A stretch of DNA of 64,000 bases from Faeciplasma sp048393055 (GCA_048393055.1 DBFJJS010000016.1:109636-173635), one strand, 5' to 3'. Positions 8,269 to 17,246 are shown, numbered from the stretch's first letter. Notes: generated by a model not told the origin, from the sequence alone. Translations and numbers: made by a program.

Positions 8269-8613
8269 GTGGATGCTTTAAAAATCATTTCAAACTCAAG
8301 CTTGAAAAGCGAAGTTCCCGAGTTCTCGATCGGTGACACCGTCAAGGTGCATGTAAGAATTCAGGAAGGCGACAAGTTCAGAATCCAGGTCTTTGAGGGA
8401 ACCGTCATTGCCAAAAAGCATGGCGGCATCAGCGAGACGTTTACTGTCCGCAGAATTTCTCACGGTTGCGCCGTAGAGAGAGTTTTCCCTCTCCATTCTC
8501 CGGTTGTTGAGAAGGTCGAGGTCGTAAGACTTGCTAAGGTTAGAAGAGCTAAGCTCTACTACCTCAGAGATAGAGTCGGCAAGGCTGCTAAGACTAAGGA
8601 TGCAATAAGATAA
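8269..8613 (+). CDS. rplS: 50S ribosomal protein L19
   Basis: The 114-residue protein matches L19 throughout (GDTVKVHVRIQEGDKFRIQ near the N-terminus; RRAKLYYLRDRVGKAAK at the C-terminus) and has the usual length. L19 sits at the 30S-50S interface. The GTG at 8269 is chosen because AGGAGG lies 8 bases upstream and the protein then starts as L19 normally does; a GTG at 8230 would add an atypical extension. The order rplS-lepB-rbgA-rnhB-yraN downstream is conserved in Firmicutes. A terminator at 8625 separates it from lepB. Confidence 0.97.
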   Translation: MDALKIISNSSLKSEVPEFSIGDTVKVHVRIQEGDKFRIQVFEGTVIAKKHGGISETFTVRRISHGCAVERVFPLHSPVVEKVEVVRLAKVRRAKLYYLRDRVGKAAKTKDAIR

Positions 8614-8624
8614 GTTGAGTTAAG

Positions 8625-8666
8625 AAGAGGAAGCCGGAACAAAATGTCCTGGCTTCTCTTTTCTTT
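8625..8666 (+). terminator. Rho-independent terminator of rplS
   Basis: The AAGAGGAAGCC arm pairs with GGCTTCTCTT (one bulged G), followed by TTCTTT. It starts 11 bases after the rplS stop codon. Confidence 0.8.
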
Positions 8667-8676
8667 ATGTTTGCTA

Positions 8677-8705
8677 TTGAAATTTGCGATATAATTTGGT
8701 ACAAT
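8677..8705 (+). promoter_or_regulatory. SigA promoter for lepB
   Basis: TTGAAA (8677-8682), a 17-bp spacer and TACAAT (8700-8705) lie just after the rplS terminator and 32 bases before the lepB start. Confidence 0.65.
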
Positions 8706-8737
8706 AAAATGAATTGTTTTGCAAAGGAGCATGTTGA

Positions 8738-9349
8738 ATGAGCGAAGAAGAATTGAATGCCGGTGAATCCGGAAATTATATAAAAAGCAGTGCGACAAGT
8801 GGCGCAAAAAAAGATAAGAAGGCTAAACAGGGAGGGCTTGATGAACTTTTAGACTGGGTCAAGTCCTTGACAATTACGTTTATAGCTGTTGTTTTGATAT
8901 TTACCTTTGTTGCAAGAACGGCTATAGTCAACGGCGATTCAATGCTTGATACGCTTCATCACAATGATTTTTTAATACTTTGGAGTCTTTTTTACACTCC
9001 CAAGCAAGGCGACATTATTTCCGCAAATTGCGACGGGCTTAACGAGGTTATCGTAAAAAGGATTATAGCGGTCGGCGGTCAGGAAGTAGATATTAATTTT
9101 GATACAGGAGAGGTTTTTGTTGACGGCGAGCTTTTGGATGAGCCGTATATAAGGAATCTTACAATAAACGACGAGGGAGCGTTTGACTATCCCATTGTCG
9201 TTGAGGACGGATATTACTTCTGCATGGGCGACAACAGACAGGGTTCAAGGGATTCAAGAGACCCCGCTGTCGGACTCATAGCCAGAGAGGATATACTCGG
9301 CAAGGTCGTTATGAGAGTTTATCCGTTCAACAGGATAAGATTTTTCTAA
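8738..9349 (+). CDS. lepB: Signal peptidase I
   Basis: The 203-residue type-I signal peptidase removes signal peptides from exported proteins at the outer face of the membrane. A charged cytoplasmic N-terminus (residues 1-38) precedes one transmembrane segment (about 42-60). The catalytic Ser68 is in NGDSM and the catalytic Lys107 in VKRIIAVGG. The GDNR box (MGDNRQGSRDSR) follows. One N-terminal membrane anchor is the usual form in Gram-positive bacteria. AAAGGAG lies before the ATG. It is probably cotranscribed with rbgA, rnhB and yraN. Confidence 0.95.
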   Translation: MSEEELNAGESGNYIKSSATSGAKKDKKAKQGGLDELLDWVKSLTITFIAVVLIFTFVARTAIVNGDSMLDTLHHNDFLILWSLFYTPKQGDIISANCDGLNEVIVKRIIAVGGQEVDINFDTGEVFVDGELLDEPYIRNLTINDEGAFDYPIVVEDGYYFCMGDNRQGSRDSRDPAVGLIAREDILGKVVMRVYPFNRIRFF

Positions 9350-9374
9350 TCTAGAATACAAAGGACTGATAACT

Positions 9375-10250
9375 ATGGACGAGAAATTAACTATACAGTG
9401 GTTTCCCGGTCACATGGCGAAAGCCCGCCGCATGATGTCGGAAAGCGTTAAGCTGGTAGATGCGGTAGTAGAGGTTACCGACGCAAGAATACCATATTCG
9501 AGCCGAAATCCCGATATGGACTCTCTGGTGGGGCGAAAGCCGAGGATTGTGCTGCTCAATAAGTGCGATGCCGCTGATGAAAATGTAACTTCGCGCTGGA
9601 TTGAAAGCTATAAAAAGCAGGGCGTTGAGGCTCTTGAAACAGACTGCAAGAGCGGCAAAAATGTAAATAAGCTGCTCCCTCTGGTCAGAAGCGTCCTTAA
9701 GGACGAGATTCAAAGATGGGAGCAAAAGGGAATGGGCAAAAGATCGATAAGGCTGATGATAGTCGGCATACCTAATTCTGGCAAGTCGTCGCTTATCAAC
9801 AGGCTTGCCGGTTCTAAGCGCGCAAAGGTAGAGGACAGACCCGGAGTTACCAAGGGAAAGCAGTGGGTTGCAGTGTCGTCAGATATGGAGCTTTTGGATA
9901 TGCCAGGAGTGCTGTGGCCTAAATTTTCCAATAAGAATGTTGGACTGTGCCTGGCTTTTACAGGGGCTGTCAAGGACGATATAATGGATATGGAATCGCT
10001 TGCGTGCGAATTTATTGCAAAGCTCAGATCCGAAAATATGACGGCTATGCAGTCAAGATACGGCATTGAGATAATTCCGGAAATGACCGATTATGAGGTC
10101 TTAACCGAAATAGGAAGAAAAAGAGGCTTTCTTATATCTCGAGGCGAGATAAACACCGAAAGAGCGGCTGTCATGCTTTTGGATGAATTCCGCTCCGGAA
10201 AGCTTGGCAGAATATCTTTGGAAACTCCGGAGGATAGCCATGACGCTTAA
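9375..10250 (+). CDS. rbgA: Ribosome biogenesis GTPase RbgA (YlqF)
   Basis: The 291-residue GTPase has the circularly permuted motif order of the YlqF/YawG family. G4 (NKCD) comes before G1 (GIPNSGKSS), G2 (PGVTKGKQW) and G3 (DMPG). RbgA acts late in 50S subunit assembly. The N-terminus (QWFPGHMAKARR) is diagnostic. The C-terminal region (residues about 200-291) matches the RNA-binding part. It overlaps rnhB by 11 bases, so the two are translationally coupled, and its place after lepB is the usual one. Confidence 0.97.
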   Translation: MDEKLTIQWFPGHMAKARRMMSESVKLVDAVVEVTDARIPYSSRNPDMDSLVGRKPRIVLLNKCDAADENVTSRWIESYKKQGVEALETDCKSGKNVNKLLPLVRSVLKDEIQRWEQKGMGKRSIRLMIVGIPNSGKSSLINRLAGSKRAKVEDRPGVTKGKQWVAVSSDMELLDMPGVLWPKFSNKNVGLCLAFTGAVKDDIMDMESLACEFIAKLRSENMTAMQSRYGIEIIPEMTDYEVLTEIGRKRGFLISRGEINTERAAVMLLDEFRSGKLGRISLETPEDSHDA

Positions 10251-10839
10251 CGAGTTTGACGATGAAGTAAGGCATACGTATCCGCTTATATGCGGAGTAG
10301 ACGAGGCGGGGCGCGGTCCTCTTGCCGGCGACGTGTATGCGGCGGCGGTGATATTTGAGACTAACGTAGTAATTGAAGGAATAGACGATTCAAAAAAGCT
10401 GTCGGCAAAAAAGCGCGAAGCTCTTTACGACGAAATAGTGTCAAAGGCAGCTTCTTACTGCATTGCGGCGGCTTCAGTAGATGAAATAGAGGAGCTTAAT
10501 ATTTTAGGCGCGTCGATGCTTGCAATGAAGCGTGCCGTAGATGGGCTGAAAATTGAAGCGGACGCGGCGCTGATAGACGGGAATAAGGCTCCCGATATTA
10601 AGTTCCCGGCAATTTCAGTTGTAAAAGGGGACACCAAGTCGTTTTCTATTGCGGCGGCGTCTATTCTTGCAAAGGTATCAAGAGACAGGTATATGGCGGA
10701 TCTTGATAAGCTATATCCGATGTATCAGTTTTCAAAGCACAAGGGATACGGTACAAAGCTTCACTACGAGCTTATAAAAAAGTATGGAATAAGCCCCGTA
10801 CACAGAAAATGCTTTTTGAAAAATTTAAGTGAAAAGTAA
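10240..10839 (+). CDS. rnhB: Ribonuclease HII
   Basis: The 199-residue protein has the RNase HII active-site motif GVDEAGRGPLAGDV (Asp21, Glu22) and a further acidic residue in IDGNK (Asp113). RNase HII nicks RNA in RNA-DNA hybrids and at single misincorporated ribonucleotides. The ATG at 10240 follows CCGGAGG and overlaps the end of rbgA by 11 bases. An in-frame upstream start at 10183 would add an unrelated extension. yraN follows immediately. Confidence 0.96.
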   Translation: MTLNEFDDEVRHTYPLICGVDEAGRGPLAGDVYAAAVIFETNVVIEGIDDSKKLSAKKREALYDEIVSKAASYCIAAASVDEIEELNILGASMLAMKRAVDGLKIEADAALIDGNKAPDIKFPAISVVKGDTKSFSIAAASILAKVSRDRYMADLDKLYPMYQFSKHKGYGTKLHYELIKKYGISPVHRKCFLKNLSEK

Positions 10840-10840
10840 C

Positions 10841-11197
10841 ATGACTGCAAAGGAAATAGGAAACATCGGCGAAGAATACACATGCAGGTTTTTAGAGCGC
10901 AGCGGCTGCGTGATACTTGCCCGCAATTTTACCATAAAGGGCGGAGAGATTGACATTATTGCAAAAAAGGGAAACCTGATTCACTTTGTAGAAGTAAAGT
11001 CGCGTGCAAAGAATCCACTTCAAAGCGCCCAAGCCGCCATAACGCCTGTTAAAATTTCGAGAGTGGTAAGGGCTGCAACGGCGTATGTGGAAAGATTTAA
11101 TATGGATTGCTCCTGCGTGTTTGACGCCGCGCTGGTTGAAATAGACCATGGCGTTGTCACAGACTTTAAATATATTCAGCGCGCGTTTACGGCGTAA
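10841..11197 (+). CDS. YraN family endonuclease-like protein (UPF0102)
   Basis: The protein of about 118 residues has the Holliday-junction-resolvase-like fold signature: GNIGEEYTCRFL, then GGEIDIIAKKGNLIHFVEVKSR. The E-x-D and E-x-K residues form the nuclease-type metal site of the PD-(D/E)xK superfamily. The biological role is poorly defined. The start is uncertain: ATG 10841, one base after the rnhB stop, gives the usual family N-terminus, while GTG 10829 would overlap rnhB. It closes the lepB-rbgA-rnhB-yraN cluster. Confidence 0.9.
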   Translation: MTAKEIGNIGEEYTCRFLERSGCVILARNFTIKGGEIDIIAKKGNLIHFVEVKSRAKNPLQSAQAAITPVKISRVVRAATAYVERFNMDCSCVFDAALVEIDHGVVTDFKYIQRAFTA

Positions 11198-11243
11198 AAC
11201 GTTTTGCAGTACGCATAGCGGCATAGAAAAGAGGAGAAATATT

Positions 11244-12740
11244 ATGTACTATCAGAGCACAAGAAACAGCAGCCTCAGAGTAAGCTCTTCACAGGCAATT
11301 GTTCAGGGAATTTCTGAGGACGGAGGACTTTTTATACCATGCGAGATACCCAGGATATCGCTTGAGGATATAAAGTCTCTTTGCGGTAAGAGCTATGCTC
11401 AGACCGCGGCGTTTATTTTTTCAAATTACCTCACTGACTTCACGGACGAACAAATAGCTTACTGCGTAGATGGCGCATACAACACTAAAAACTTTGACAC
11501 AGACAGCATAATGGAGCTTTCTCATCTTTTCGACGGAAGATACATGCTTGAGTTATGGCACGGACCGACATGCGCGTTTAAGGATATGGCTCTTCAGATA
11601 TTGCCGTATCTTTTAACTACGTCGGTAAAAAAGCTCGGAATTGATAAAAAAGTTATTATACTTGTGGCAACTTCCGGGGATACCGGCAAAGCTGCTCTTG
11701 AGGGCTTTAAGGACGTTGAAGGAACCCAGATACTTGTATTTTATCCCGTTCATGGCGTGAGTGCAATGCAAAAACTACAAATGACCACTCAGGACGGAAG
11801 CAATGTATCGGTTTGCGCCATAAACGGTAACTTTGATGACGCTCAAACAGGCGTAAAAAAGATATTTACCGACCGCGATGTTTCCAAAAAGCTCAGTGAA
11901 AACGGCATGATGTTCTCAAGTGCCAATTCGATTAACTGGGGACGTCTTGCGCCGCAGATAGTGTATTATGTTTATTCTTATGTAAGGCTGGTTGCAGACG
12001 GACAGATAGAACTCGGAGACAATATTAACATATGTGTTCCGACCGGAAATTTCGGAAACATTCTTGCTGCATATTACGCGAAAATGATGGGCGTTCCGGT
12101 AAATAGGCTTATATGTGCTTCAAACTCGAACAACGTGCTTACCGATTTTATTAATACAGGGGTTTATGATAGAAACCGTCATTTTTACACTACAATGTCT
12201 CCGTCCATGGATATTTTGATTTCCTCAAATCTTGAAAGACTTCTTTATATTTTATCAGGATATGACGATAAGTACATCAATAGCCTTTACTCTGAGCTTT
12301 CAAGCACCGGTAGGTTTGAGGTAAGTGAAGATATCAAGAAAAAGGTTTCACAGATTTTCTCTGCCGGGTTCTGCACCGAGGAGGAAACAATGGACGCTAT
12401 AAAAACAGTATATGAAAAGTATTCATATACCATGGACACACATACCGCTGTTGCTTATAAAGTTTATGACAGCTATGCCGCCGTTACCAAAGATAAAACC
12501 AAAACTGTAATTGCCTCAACGGCAAGTCCGTACAAGTTTTCAGCTTCTGTCTTGGCGTCGCTTGGAGTGCTCACCGAGGGCACGGACGAATTTGCGCTAA
12601 CGGACGCTTTGGCAAAGGTAAGCAAAATGCCGATTCCTCAGGCGCTTGCGTCATTAAAGACTAAGAAGGTAAGATTTAATGAGACGGTAGACGTATCTGA
12701 TATGAAAAATGTAGTGTATGGCTTTTTAAATATCAAATAG
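11244..12740 (+). CDS. thrC: Threonine synthase
   Basis: The 498-residue PLP enzyme converts O-phosphohomoserine to threonine. The Schiff-base lysine is Lys113 in HGPTCAFKDMALQ. The phosphate-binding region (VATSGDTGKAALEGF) and the N-terminal YYQSTRNSS are typical of the longer thrC type. The ATG at 11244 follows GAGGAG; an earlier in-frame start is unlikely. No other threonine genes are adjacent. A hairpin terminator follows. Confidence 0.96.
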   Translation: MYYQSTRNSSLRVSSSQAIVQGISEDGGLFIPCEIPRISLEDIKSLCGKSYAQTAAFIFSNYLTDFTDEQIAYCVDGAYNTKNFDTDSIMELSHLFDGRYMLELWHGPTCAFKDMALQILPYLLTTSVKKLGIDKKVIILVATSGDTGKAALEGFKDVEGTQILVFYPVHGVSAMQKLQMTTQDGSNVSVCAINGNFDDAQTGVKKIFTDRDVSKKLSENGMMFSSANSINWGRLAPQIVYYVYSYVRLVADGQIELGDNINICVPTGNFGNILAAYYAKMMGVPVNRLICASNSNNVLTDFINTGVYDRNRHFYTTMSPSMDILISSNLERLLYILSGYDDKYINSLYSELSSTGRFEVSEDIKKKVSQIFSAGFCTEEETMDAIKTVYEKYSYTMDTHTAVAYKVYDSYAAVTKDKTKTVIASTASPYKFSASVLASLGVLTEGTDEFALTDALAKVSKMPIPQALASLKTKKVRFNETVDVSDMKNVVYGFLNIK

Positions 12741-12753
12741 GTATATATGTAGC

Positions 12754-12785
12754 TCGGGACCTGATAAGTCCCGATGCTTTCTTGC
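12754..12785 (+). terminator. Terminator of thrC
   Basis: TCGGGAC pairs with GTCCCGA around a 7-nt loop (12754-12774), followed by the pyrimidine-rich ATGCTTTCTTGCTT, 13 bases after the thrC stop. Confidence 0.7.
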
Positions 12786-12811
12786 TTGTTTGTTTGCGCT
12801 TTAGCGCAGGA

Positions 12812-12982
12812 TTAGCAGCTTCTTGCCTTAAAGGTCTTGCATTCAGTCTGCGCGGAGCAGTTAGGGTTTGAACATCCGCAGCTGCAAACGTCAATCTTAC
12901 CTGCTACGCATTCCTGAGAATTTCTGTTGTAAACACAGCTTGAAATATTGCATTTTACGCCGTAAATTTTATCTTGTTCCAT
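12812..12982 (-). CDS. DUF1540 Cys-rich microprotein
   Basis: A 56-residue minus-strand gene fills most of the gap between thrC and the phosphoesterase. It has nine cysteines: C11 and C16 in GVKCNISSCVYN, C25, a CSCGCSNPNC cluster (C33-C42), C48 and C56. The GVKC..SSC.YN...C.A..I.V core is the DUF1540 signature. The ribosome-binding site AAAGGA lies 12 bases before the ATG. DUF1540 proteins are presumed metal-binding and are common in spore-forming Clostridia; their function is unknown. A SigG-like promoter and a 5' stem-loop lie upstream. Confidence 0.88.
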   Translation of the reverse strand: MEQDKIYGVKCNISSCVYNRNSQECVAGKIDVCSCGCSNPNCSAQTECKTFKARSC

Positions 12983-13017
12983 GATTAATCATTCCTTTCA
13001 GCTTAAGATAGATGCTT

Positions 13018-13041
13018 CAAGCGGCTTTTAACTGCCGCTTG
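13018..13041 (-). promoter_or_regulatory. Stem-loop at the 5' end of the DUF1540 transcript
   Basis: CAAGCGGC pairs perfectly with GCCGCTTG (8 bp, 8-nt loop) right where a transcript from the putative promoter at 13048-13076 would begin. It could be a 5' stabilising hairpin. It has no U-tract on either strand. Confidence 0.45.
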
Positions 13042-13047
13042 CATAAC

Positions 13048-13076
13048 TATTATTTGAATAAACGTTAAATATATTC
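13048..13076 (-). promoter_or_regulatory. Putative SigG/SigF-type promoter for the DUF1540 gene
   Basis: On the minus strand, GAATA (13076-13072), a 17-bp spacer and AATAATA (13054-13048) fit a forespore SigG promoter (GHATR, 17-18 bp, CATNHTA) with one mismatch in the -10. The -35 overlaps sequence just upstream of the plus-strand phosphoesterase ribosome-binding site. Confidence 0.35.
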
Positions 13077-13093
13077 GGAGGTGATGAAAAAGA

Positions 13094-13822
13094 GTGTCGC
13101 TGTTTGTTATAGCAGACCTTCATCTTTCGTTTTCATCAGATAAGCCAATGGATATATTTAAAGGCTGGGAAGGTCATGCGCAAAAGCTATACAACAATTG
13201 GCAGAATGTAGTTAAGCCGTACGACACAGTTGTTATACCTGGCGATATATCATGGGCGATCGGCTTGAATAATACTCTTGAGGATTTTAAATTTATTGAC
13301 AGTTTAAATGGCAGAAAAATAATTTTGAAGGGCAATCACGATTACTGGTGGACTACAAAAACCAAGGCGGATAACTTTTTTAAGGAGAATGGTCTTACCA
13401 CGTTGAATATACTTAATAATAACCACTACGAATACGACGGAGTCGGTATTTGCGGCACAAGAGGGTGGATCAATGACGGCAGTGAGCCTGCCGACGCAAA
13501 GGTAATACGTAGAGAAGCCATGAGGCTTGAGCGCTCAGTACAGGGCGCGCTTAACGCAGGACTTTACCCCGTTGTGTTTTTGCACTATCCTCCGGTCTTT
13601 GCCGGGTCGGTCAATCTTGACATAATGCAGGTTCTGCAAAGATATGAGATAAAGCTTTGCTTTTACGGGCATCTTCACGGACCGTCATGTTCAATGGCGG
13701 TAAATGGAGAGAAATTTGGTATTGAGTTCAGACTGATTTCAAGTGATTATTTGCATTTCATGCCATGCAACATTACTGAAATTGTGCATAATACCAAAAA
13801 AGAATTTTGCTATAGAAAATGA
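13094..13822 (+). CDS. Calcineurin-like metallophosphoesterase
   Basis: The 242-residue protein has all five metallophosphoesterase blocks: DLHL (Asp8, His10), PGDISWA, KGNHDYWW, HYPP and GHLHG. These bind two metal ions in phosphoesterases. This short, single-domain type is common in Firmicutes, where the substrate is unknown. The GTG at 13094 follows GGAGGTGAT. It lies 63 bases upstream of tig and may be read with it or separately. Confidence 0.9.
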   Translation: MSLFVIADLHLSFSSDKPMDIFKGWEGHAQKLYNNWQNVVKPYDTVVIPGDISWAIGLNNTLEDFKFIDSLNGRKIILKGNHDYWWTTKTKADNFFKENGLTTLNILNNNHYEYDGVGICGTRGWINDGSEPADAKVIRREAMRLERSVQGALNAGLYPVVFLHYPPVFAGSVNLDIMQVLQRYEIKLCFYGHLHGPSCSMAVNGEKFGIEFRLISSDYLHFMPCNITEIVHNTKKEFCYRK

Positions 13823-13885
13823 TTTTTTTTTATGTTATAATTATATACTGTGTACTAATATCATCACCATACAGGAGGACGTAAC

Positions 13886-15163
13886 ATGTTAAAATCAAAA
13901 AATCAAGTTGAAACTAATAAATATGAATTGGAGATAGAGGTTTCGGCAGAGGCGTTTGAGGATGCTGTTCAAAAGGTATATCTTAAAAACAAGTCGAAAA
14001 TCTCTGTTCCAGGTTTCCGCCCCGGAAAAGCTCCCAGAAAGATAATTGAAAAGGAGTATGGAGAGGCGGTATTTTATGAGGACGCCGTAAACACCGTATA
14101 CGGTCCCGCTATTGAAGATGCTGTAAAGGAAGCTGAACTTACGTTGGTTACAGCTCCGGACGTTGAGGTGACCGATGTTTCTAAGGAAAGCGGCGTTAAA
14201 TTCAAGGCTACATGCATAACTAAGCCCGTAGTTGATATTAAGGACTATAAGGGAATAAATGTTAAAAAGGATGTCAATGCTGTTACAGACGAGCAGATCG
14301 AACATGAAATTGATCATATGCTTGAACGAAATGCAAGAACTATCAGCGTTGATGATAGGGCTTGCCAAAACGGCGACGACGTTGTAATAGACTTTGAGGG
14401 CTTTAAGGATGGTGCTCCGTTTGAAGGCGGAAAGGCGGAGAAGTTTACGCTTAAGCTCGGAAGCGGTCAGTTTATTCCCGGATTTGAGGATCAGATTGTA
14501 GGACATAATGCTGGCGACGAATTTGAAATAAACGTAACCTTCCCTGAGGATTATCAGGCTAAGGAGCTTGCAGGAGCGCCGGTAACCTTTAAAATCAAGC
14601 TGCACGAGATCAAAACGGTTGAGCTGCCAGAGCTTGACGACGATTTTGTCAAGGACACATCAGATTTCAATACCGTCGACGAGCTTAAGGCTGATATCAG
14701 AAAAAAACTTGAGGAGACTGCCGAAAAGCAGGCTGAGTCAAAGGTAGAATCAGATATTTTTGACGCTGTGATCGAAAAGCTTGAGGGCGAAATTCCCGAG
14801 GTAATGTACGACAATAAAGTCAACGATATGATAAATGACCTTTCGGCAAGACTTTCTCAGCAGGGAATTGAGCTTAATATGTATCTTCAGTTCACCGGTA
14901 TGACCATGGATTCGCTGAAGAAGACATATCGTGAGCAGGCTGAAAAGCAGGTTAAGCTTAGACTTGCGCTTGAAAAGATTGTCGAGCTTGAAAATATTGA
15001 TGCAAGCGATGAGGATATAGAAAAGGAATACGCTACTATCGCAGAGCATTATAAGATGCCTGTCGAAACTGTTAAGCAGTATATCAGACCTGAGGATATT
15101 AAGCTCGATGTTGAGGTCGGGAAAGCTGTCGATATGGTCAAGGCAGCGGCTGTTGTTGAGTAA
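13886..15163 (+). CDS. tig: Trigger factor
   Basis: The 425-residue ribosome-associated chaperone and peptidyl-prolyl isomerase has three expected parts. The N-terminal ribosome-binding domain carries the GFRPGKAP signature (residues about 43-50). The FKBP-type isomerase domain is at about 155-240 (DDVVIDFEGF..GAPFEGG). The C-terminal alpha-helical arms run to the end. AGGAGG precedes the ATG. The order tig-clpP-clpX is conserved in bacteria and couples folding with proteolysis. Confidence 0.97.
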   Translation: MLKSKNQVETNKYELEIEVSAEAFEDAVQKVYLKNKSKISVPGFRPGKAPRKIIEKEYGEAVFYEDAVNTVYGPAIEDAVKEAELTLVTAPDVEVTDVSKESGVKFKATCITKPVVDIKDYKGINVKKDVNAVTDEQIEHEIDHMLERNARTISVDDRACQNGDDVVIDFEGFKDGAPFEGGKAEKFTLKLGSGQFIPGFEDQIVGHNAGDEFEINVTFPEDYQAKELAGAPVTFKIKLHEIKTVELPELDDDFVKDTSDFNTVDELKADIRKKLEETAEKQAESKVESDIFDAVIEKLEGEIPEVMYDNKVNDMINDLSARLSQQGIELNMYLQFTGMTMDSLKKTYREQAEKQVKLRLALEKIVELENIDASDEDIEKEYATIAEHYKMPVETVKQYIRPEDIKLDVEVGKAVDMVKAAAVVE

Positions 15164-15208
15164 TTAAATATTTAACTTTGTTATTCTTTATAAAGGAGGA
15201 GAACAATA

Positions 15209-15796
15209 ATGGCACTTGTACCAAATGTTATTGAGCAGACCAGCCATGGAGAAAGGTTTTACGACATTTTTTCAAGGCTTTTAAACGACAGGATTATAGT
15301 CTTGTCAGATGAAGTTAATGACGCTACCGCGAGTATTGTGGTCGCGCAACTTCTGTTTCTTGAGAGCCAGGATTCAGAAAAGGATATTTACCTTTATATA
15401 AACAGCCCCGGCGGCTCGATTACGGCAGGAATGGCTATATATGATACTATGCAGTATGTAAAGTGTGACGTTTCAACAATATGTGTTGGAATGGCTGCAT
15501 CAATGGGAGCGGTACTTCTTGCCGGAGGAGCAAAGGGTAAGAGAATTGCTCTTCCGCACAGTGAAATTATGATCCACCAGCCTCTAATAGGAGGAGGACT
15601 TTCGGGTCAGTGTACTGATATTAAAATCCATTCTGACCATATGGTAAAAACTCGTGAAAAGCTCAATAAGATACTTGCGCACGATACAGGAAGGTCCTTG
15701 GAGGAAATTGAAAGAGATACCGACAGAGATAACTTTATGACTGCGGAGGAAGCCGTTGAATACGGACTTATCGACAAGGTCATAACAAGACAGTAA
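15209..15796 (+). CDS. clpP: ATP-dependent Clp protease proteolytic subunit
   Basis: The 195-residue serine protease has a complete catalytic triad: Ser98 in GMAASMG, His123 in MIHQP and Asp172 in RDTDRDNF. The NSPGG loop is present. ClpP tetradecamers degrade substrates unfolded by ClpX or ClpC. AAAGGAGG lies before the ATG. The gene lies between tig and clpX, its usual place, so ClpX is the likely partner. Confidence 0.98.
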   Translation: MALVPNVIEQTSHGERFYDIFSRLLNDRIIVLSDEVNDATASIVVAQLLFLESQDSEKDIYLYINSPGGSITAGMAIYDTMQYVKCDVSTICVGMAASMGAVLLAGGAKGKRIALPHSEIMIHQPLIGGGLSGQCTDIKIHSDHMVKTREKLNKILAHDTGRSLEEIERDTDRDNFMTAEEAVEYGLIDKVITRQ

Positions 15797-15867
15797 TACA
15801 GTAATATTGTTGTTGCCGGGCTGTTATAGGCTTGGCAACGCTTTATATCATCAAGGAGGCATATATT

Positions 15868-17118
15868 TTGGCTGGAGTGGACAACGGCAAAAACGAAGTG
15901 GGCATGAGAAGGTGCAATTTCTGCGGTAAGCTTGAAAATCGCACCAAGAGCCTGTTTTCAGCAGGAGATGTTCATATATGCGACGAGTGCGTTTTGTTCT
16001 GCTATGATATTCTTGAGGAAAGAAATCTTATCGACAAGCCGGGAAAGACGGACGTCTCCGGTATTACGCTTACTAAGCCGGAGGAAATAAAAAAAGCTCT
16101 TGATCAGTATGTAATAGGGCAGGAGAAAGCTAAGCTTGCTCTGTCTGTTGCAGTTTATAATCATTATAAAAGGATTCTAAACAGCAGTGAGAATGACAAC
16201 GATGTTGAAATTCAAAAGTCAAATGTTCTGCTTTTGGGCCCCACCGGTGTGGGAAAAACGCTTTTGGCTCAGACGCTTGCCAAAACTCTTAACGTGCCGT
16301 TTGCAATTGCAGACGCCACTACGCTTACAGAGGCAGGATATGTAGGAGACGACGTTGAGAATGTGCTTTTAAGGCTTATTCAAGCAGCTGATTACGATAT
16401 TCAGGCGGCAGAACGCGGCATTATTTATATTGATGAGATAGATAAAATCGCAAGAAAATCGGAAAACGTTTCGATAACAAGAGATGTCAGCGGAGAAGGC
16501 GTTCAGCAGGCACTTTTGAAAATCGTAGAGGGAACCATTTCAAATGTTCCACCTCAGGGAGGCAGAAAGCATCCGAATCAGGAGTTTATCCAGATAGATA
16601 CGAAAAATATTCTTTTTATCTGCGGAGGTGCTTTTGAAGGATTGGATAGGATTATAAGGCGCAGGACGGATACGTCTCAAATAGGTTTCGGAGGAAACGT
16701 AAAAAGTCATAATGACGATTCTAAAAATGTTTTAGAGGACGTTATCCCGCAGGATATAGTAAAATTCGGAATTATACCTGAGCTTATCGGCAGGCTTCCT
16801 ATCATAACCGTCCTGTCGGATCTTGATGAAAAAGCGCTTATAGCTATACTGACAGAGCCCAAGAATTCTCTTGAAAAACAGTATAAGAAGTTGTTCAGCT
16901 ACGACGGTATTGAGCTTGAGATTACTGACGAAGCCAAGTCTGAAATTGCAAAAAAGGCAATCGCACAGAAAACGGGCGCGCGCGGACTCAGATCAATTAT
17001 TGAAGGACTGCTTCTTAAGCCTATGTACGAGACTCCGTCTGACAGCAGCATTTCAAAGATCATTATAAATGCTGATTGCGTAGTAAATGGAGCTGCGCCG
17101 GAAATTATAAGAAAATAG
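15868..17118 (+). CDS. clpX: ATP-dependent Clp protease ATP-binding subunit ClpX
   Basis: The 416-residue AAA+ unfoldase feeds substrates to ClpP. An N-terminal C4 zinc-binding domain uses Cys16, Cys19, Cys38 and Cys41. The AAA+ module has Walker A (GPTGVGKT), Walker B (IIYIDEIDKI) and the pore loop GYVGDD. A ClpP-contacting IGF-type loop is seen in SQIGFGG. The TTG start at 15868 is chosen because AAGGAGG lies 8 bases upstream; an earlier in-frame TTG (15832) has no such site. Confidence 0.97.
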   Translation: MAGVDNGKNEVGMRRCNFCGKLENRTKSLFSAGDVHICDECVLFCYDILEERNLIDKPGKTDVSGITLTKPEEIKKALDQYVIGQEKAKLALSVAVYNHYKRILNSSENDNDVEIQKSNVLLLGPTGVGKTLLAQTLAKTLNVPFAIADATTLTEAGYVGDDVENVLLRLIQAADYDIQAAERGIIYIDEIDKIARKSENVSITRDVSGEGVQQALLKIVEGTISNVPPQGGRKHPNQEFIQIDTKNILFICGGAFEGLDRIIRRRTDTSQIGFGGNVKSHNDDSKNVLEDVIPQDIVKFGIIPELIGRLPIITVLSDLDEKALIAILTEPKNSLEKQYKKLFSYDGIELEITDEAKSEIAKKAIAQKTGARGLRSIIEGLLLKPMYETPSDSSISKIIINADCVVNGAAPEIIRK

Positions 17119-17194
17119 AGCCTATATGCGAAATTGAAAATATATCATTGCTCATTCTTCTGAATAATCGGAAGTTTTCGGTAAATATTACAGA

Positions 17195-17215
17195 ATGAAG
17201 CGATAAAAGCTTCAT
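17195..17215 (+). terminator. Weak hairpin after clpX
   Basis: ATGAAGC pairs with GCTTCAT around a 7-nt loop, followed by AAATATTTCTCTT. It lies in the 128-base gap between clpX and the small exported protein and may end the tig-clpPX transcript. Confidence 0.4.
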
Positions 17216-17246
17216 AAATATTTCTCTTATAAGAGGAGGATGAAGG

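Noticed and set aside
13895..14605. Minus-strand reading frame inside tig
   Set aside because: It is antisense to trigger factor, with biased composition and no ribosome-binding site.
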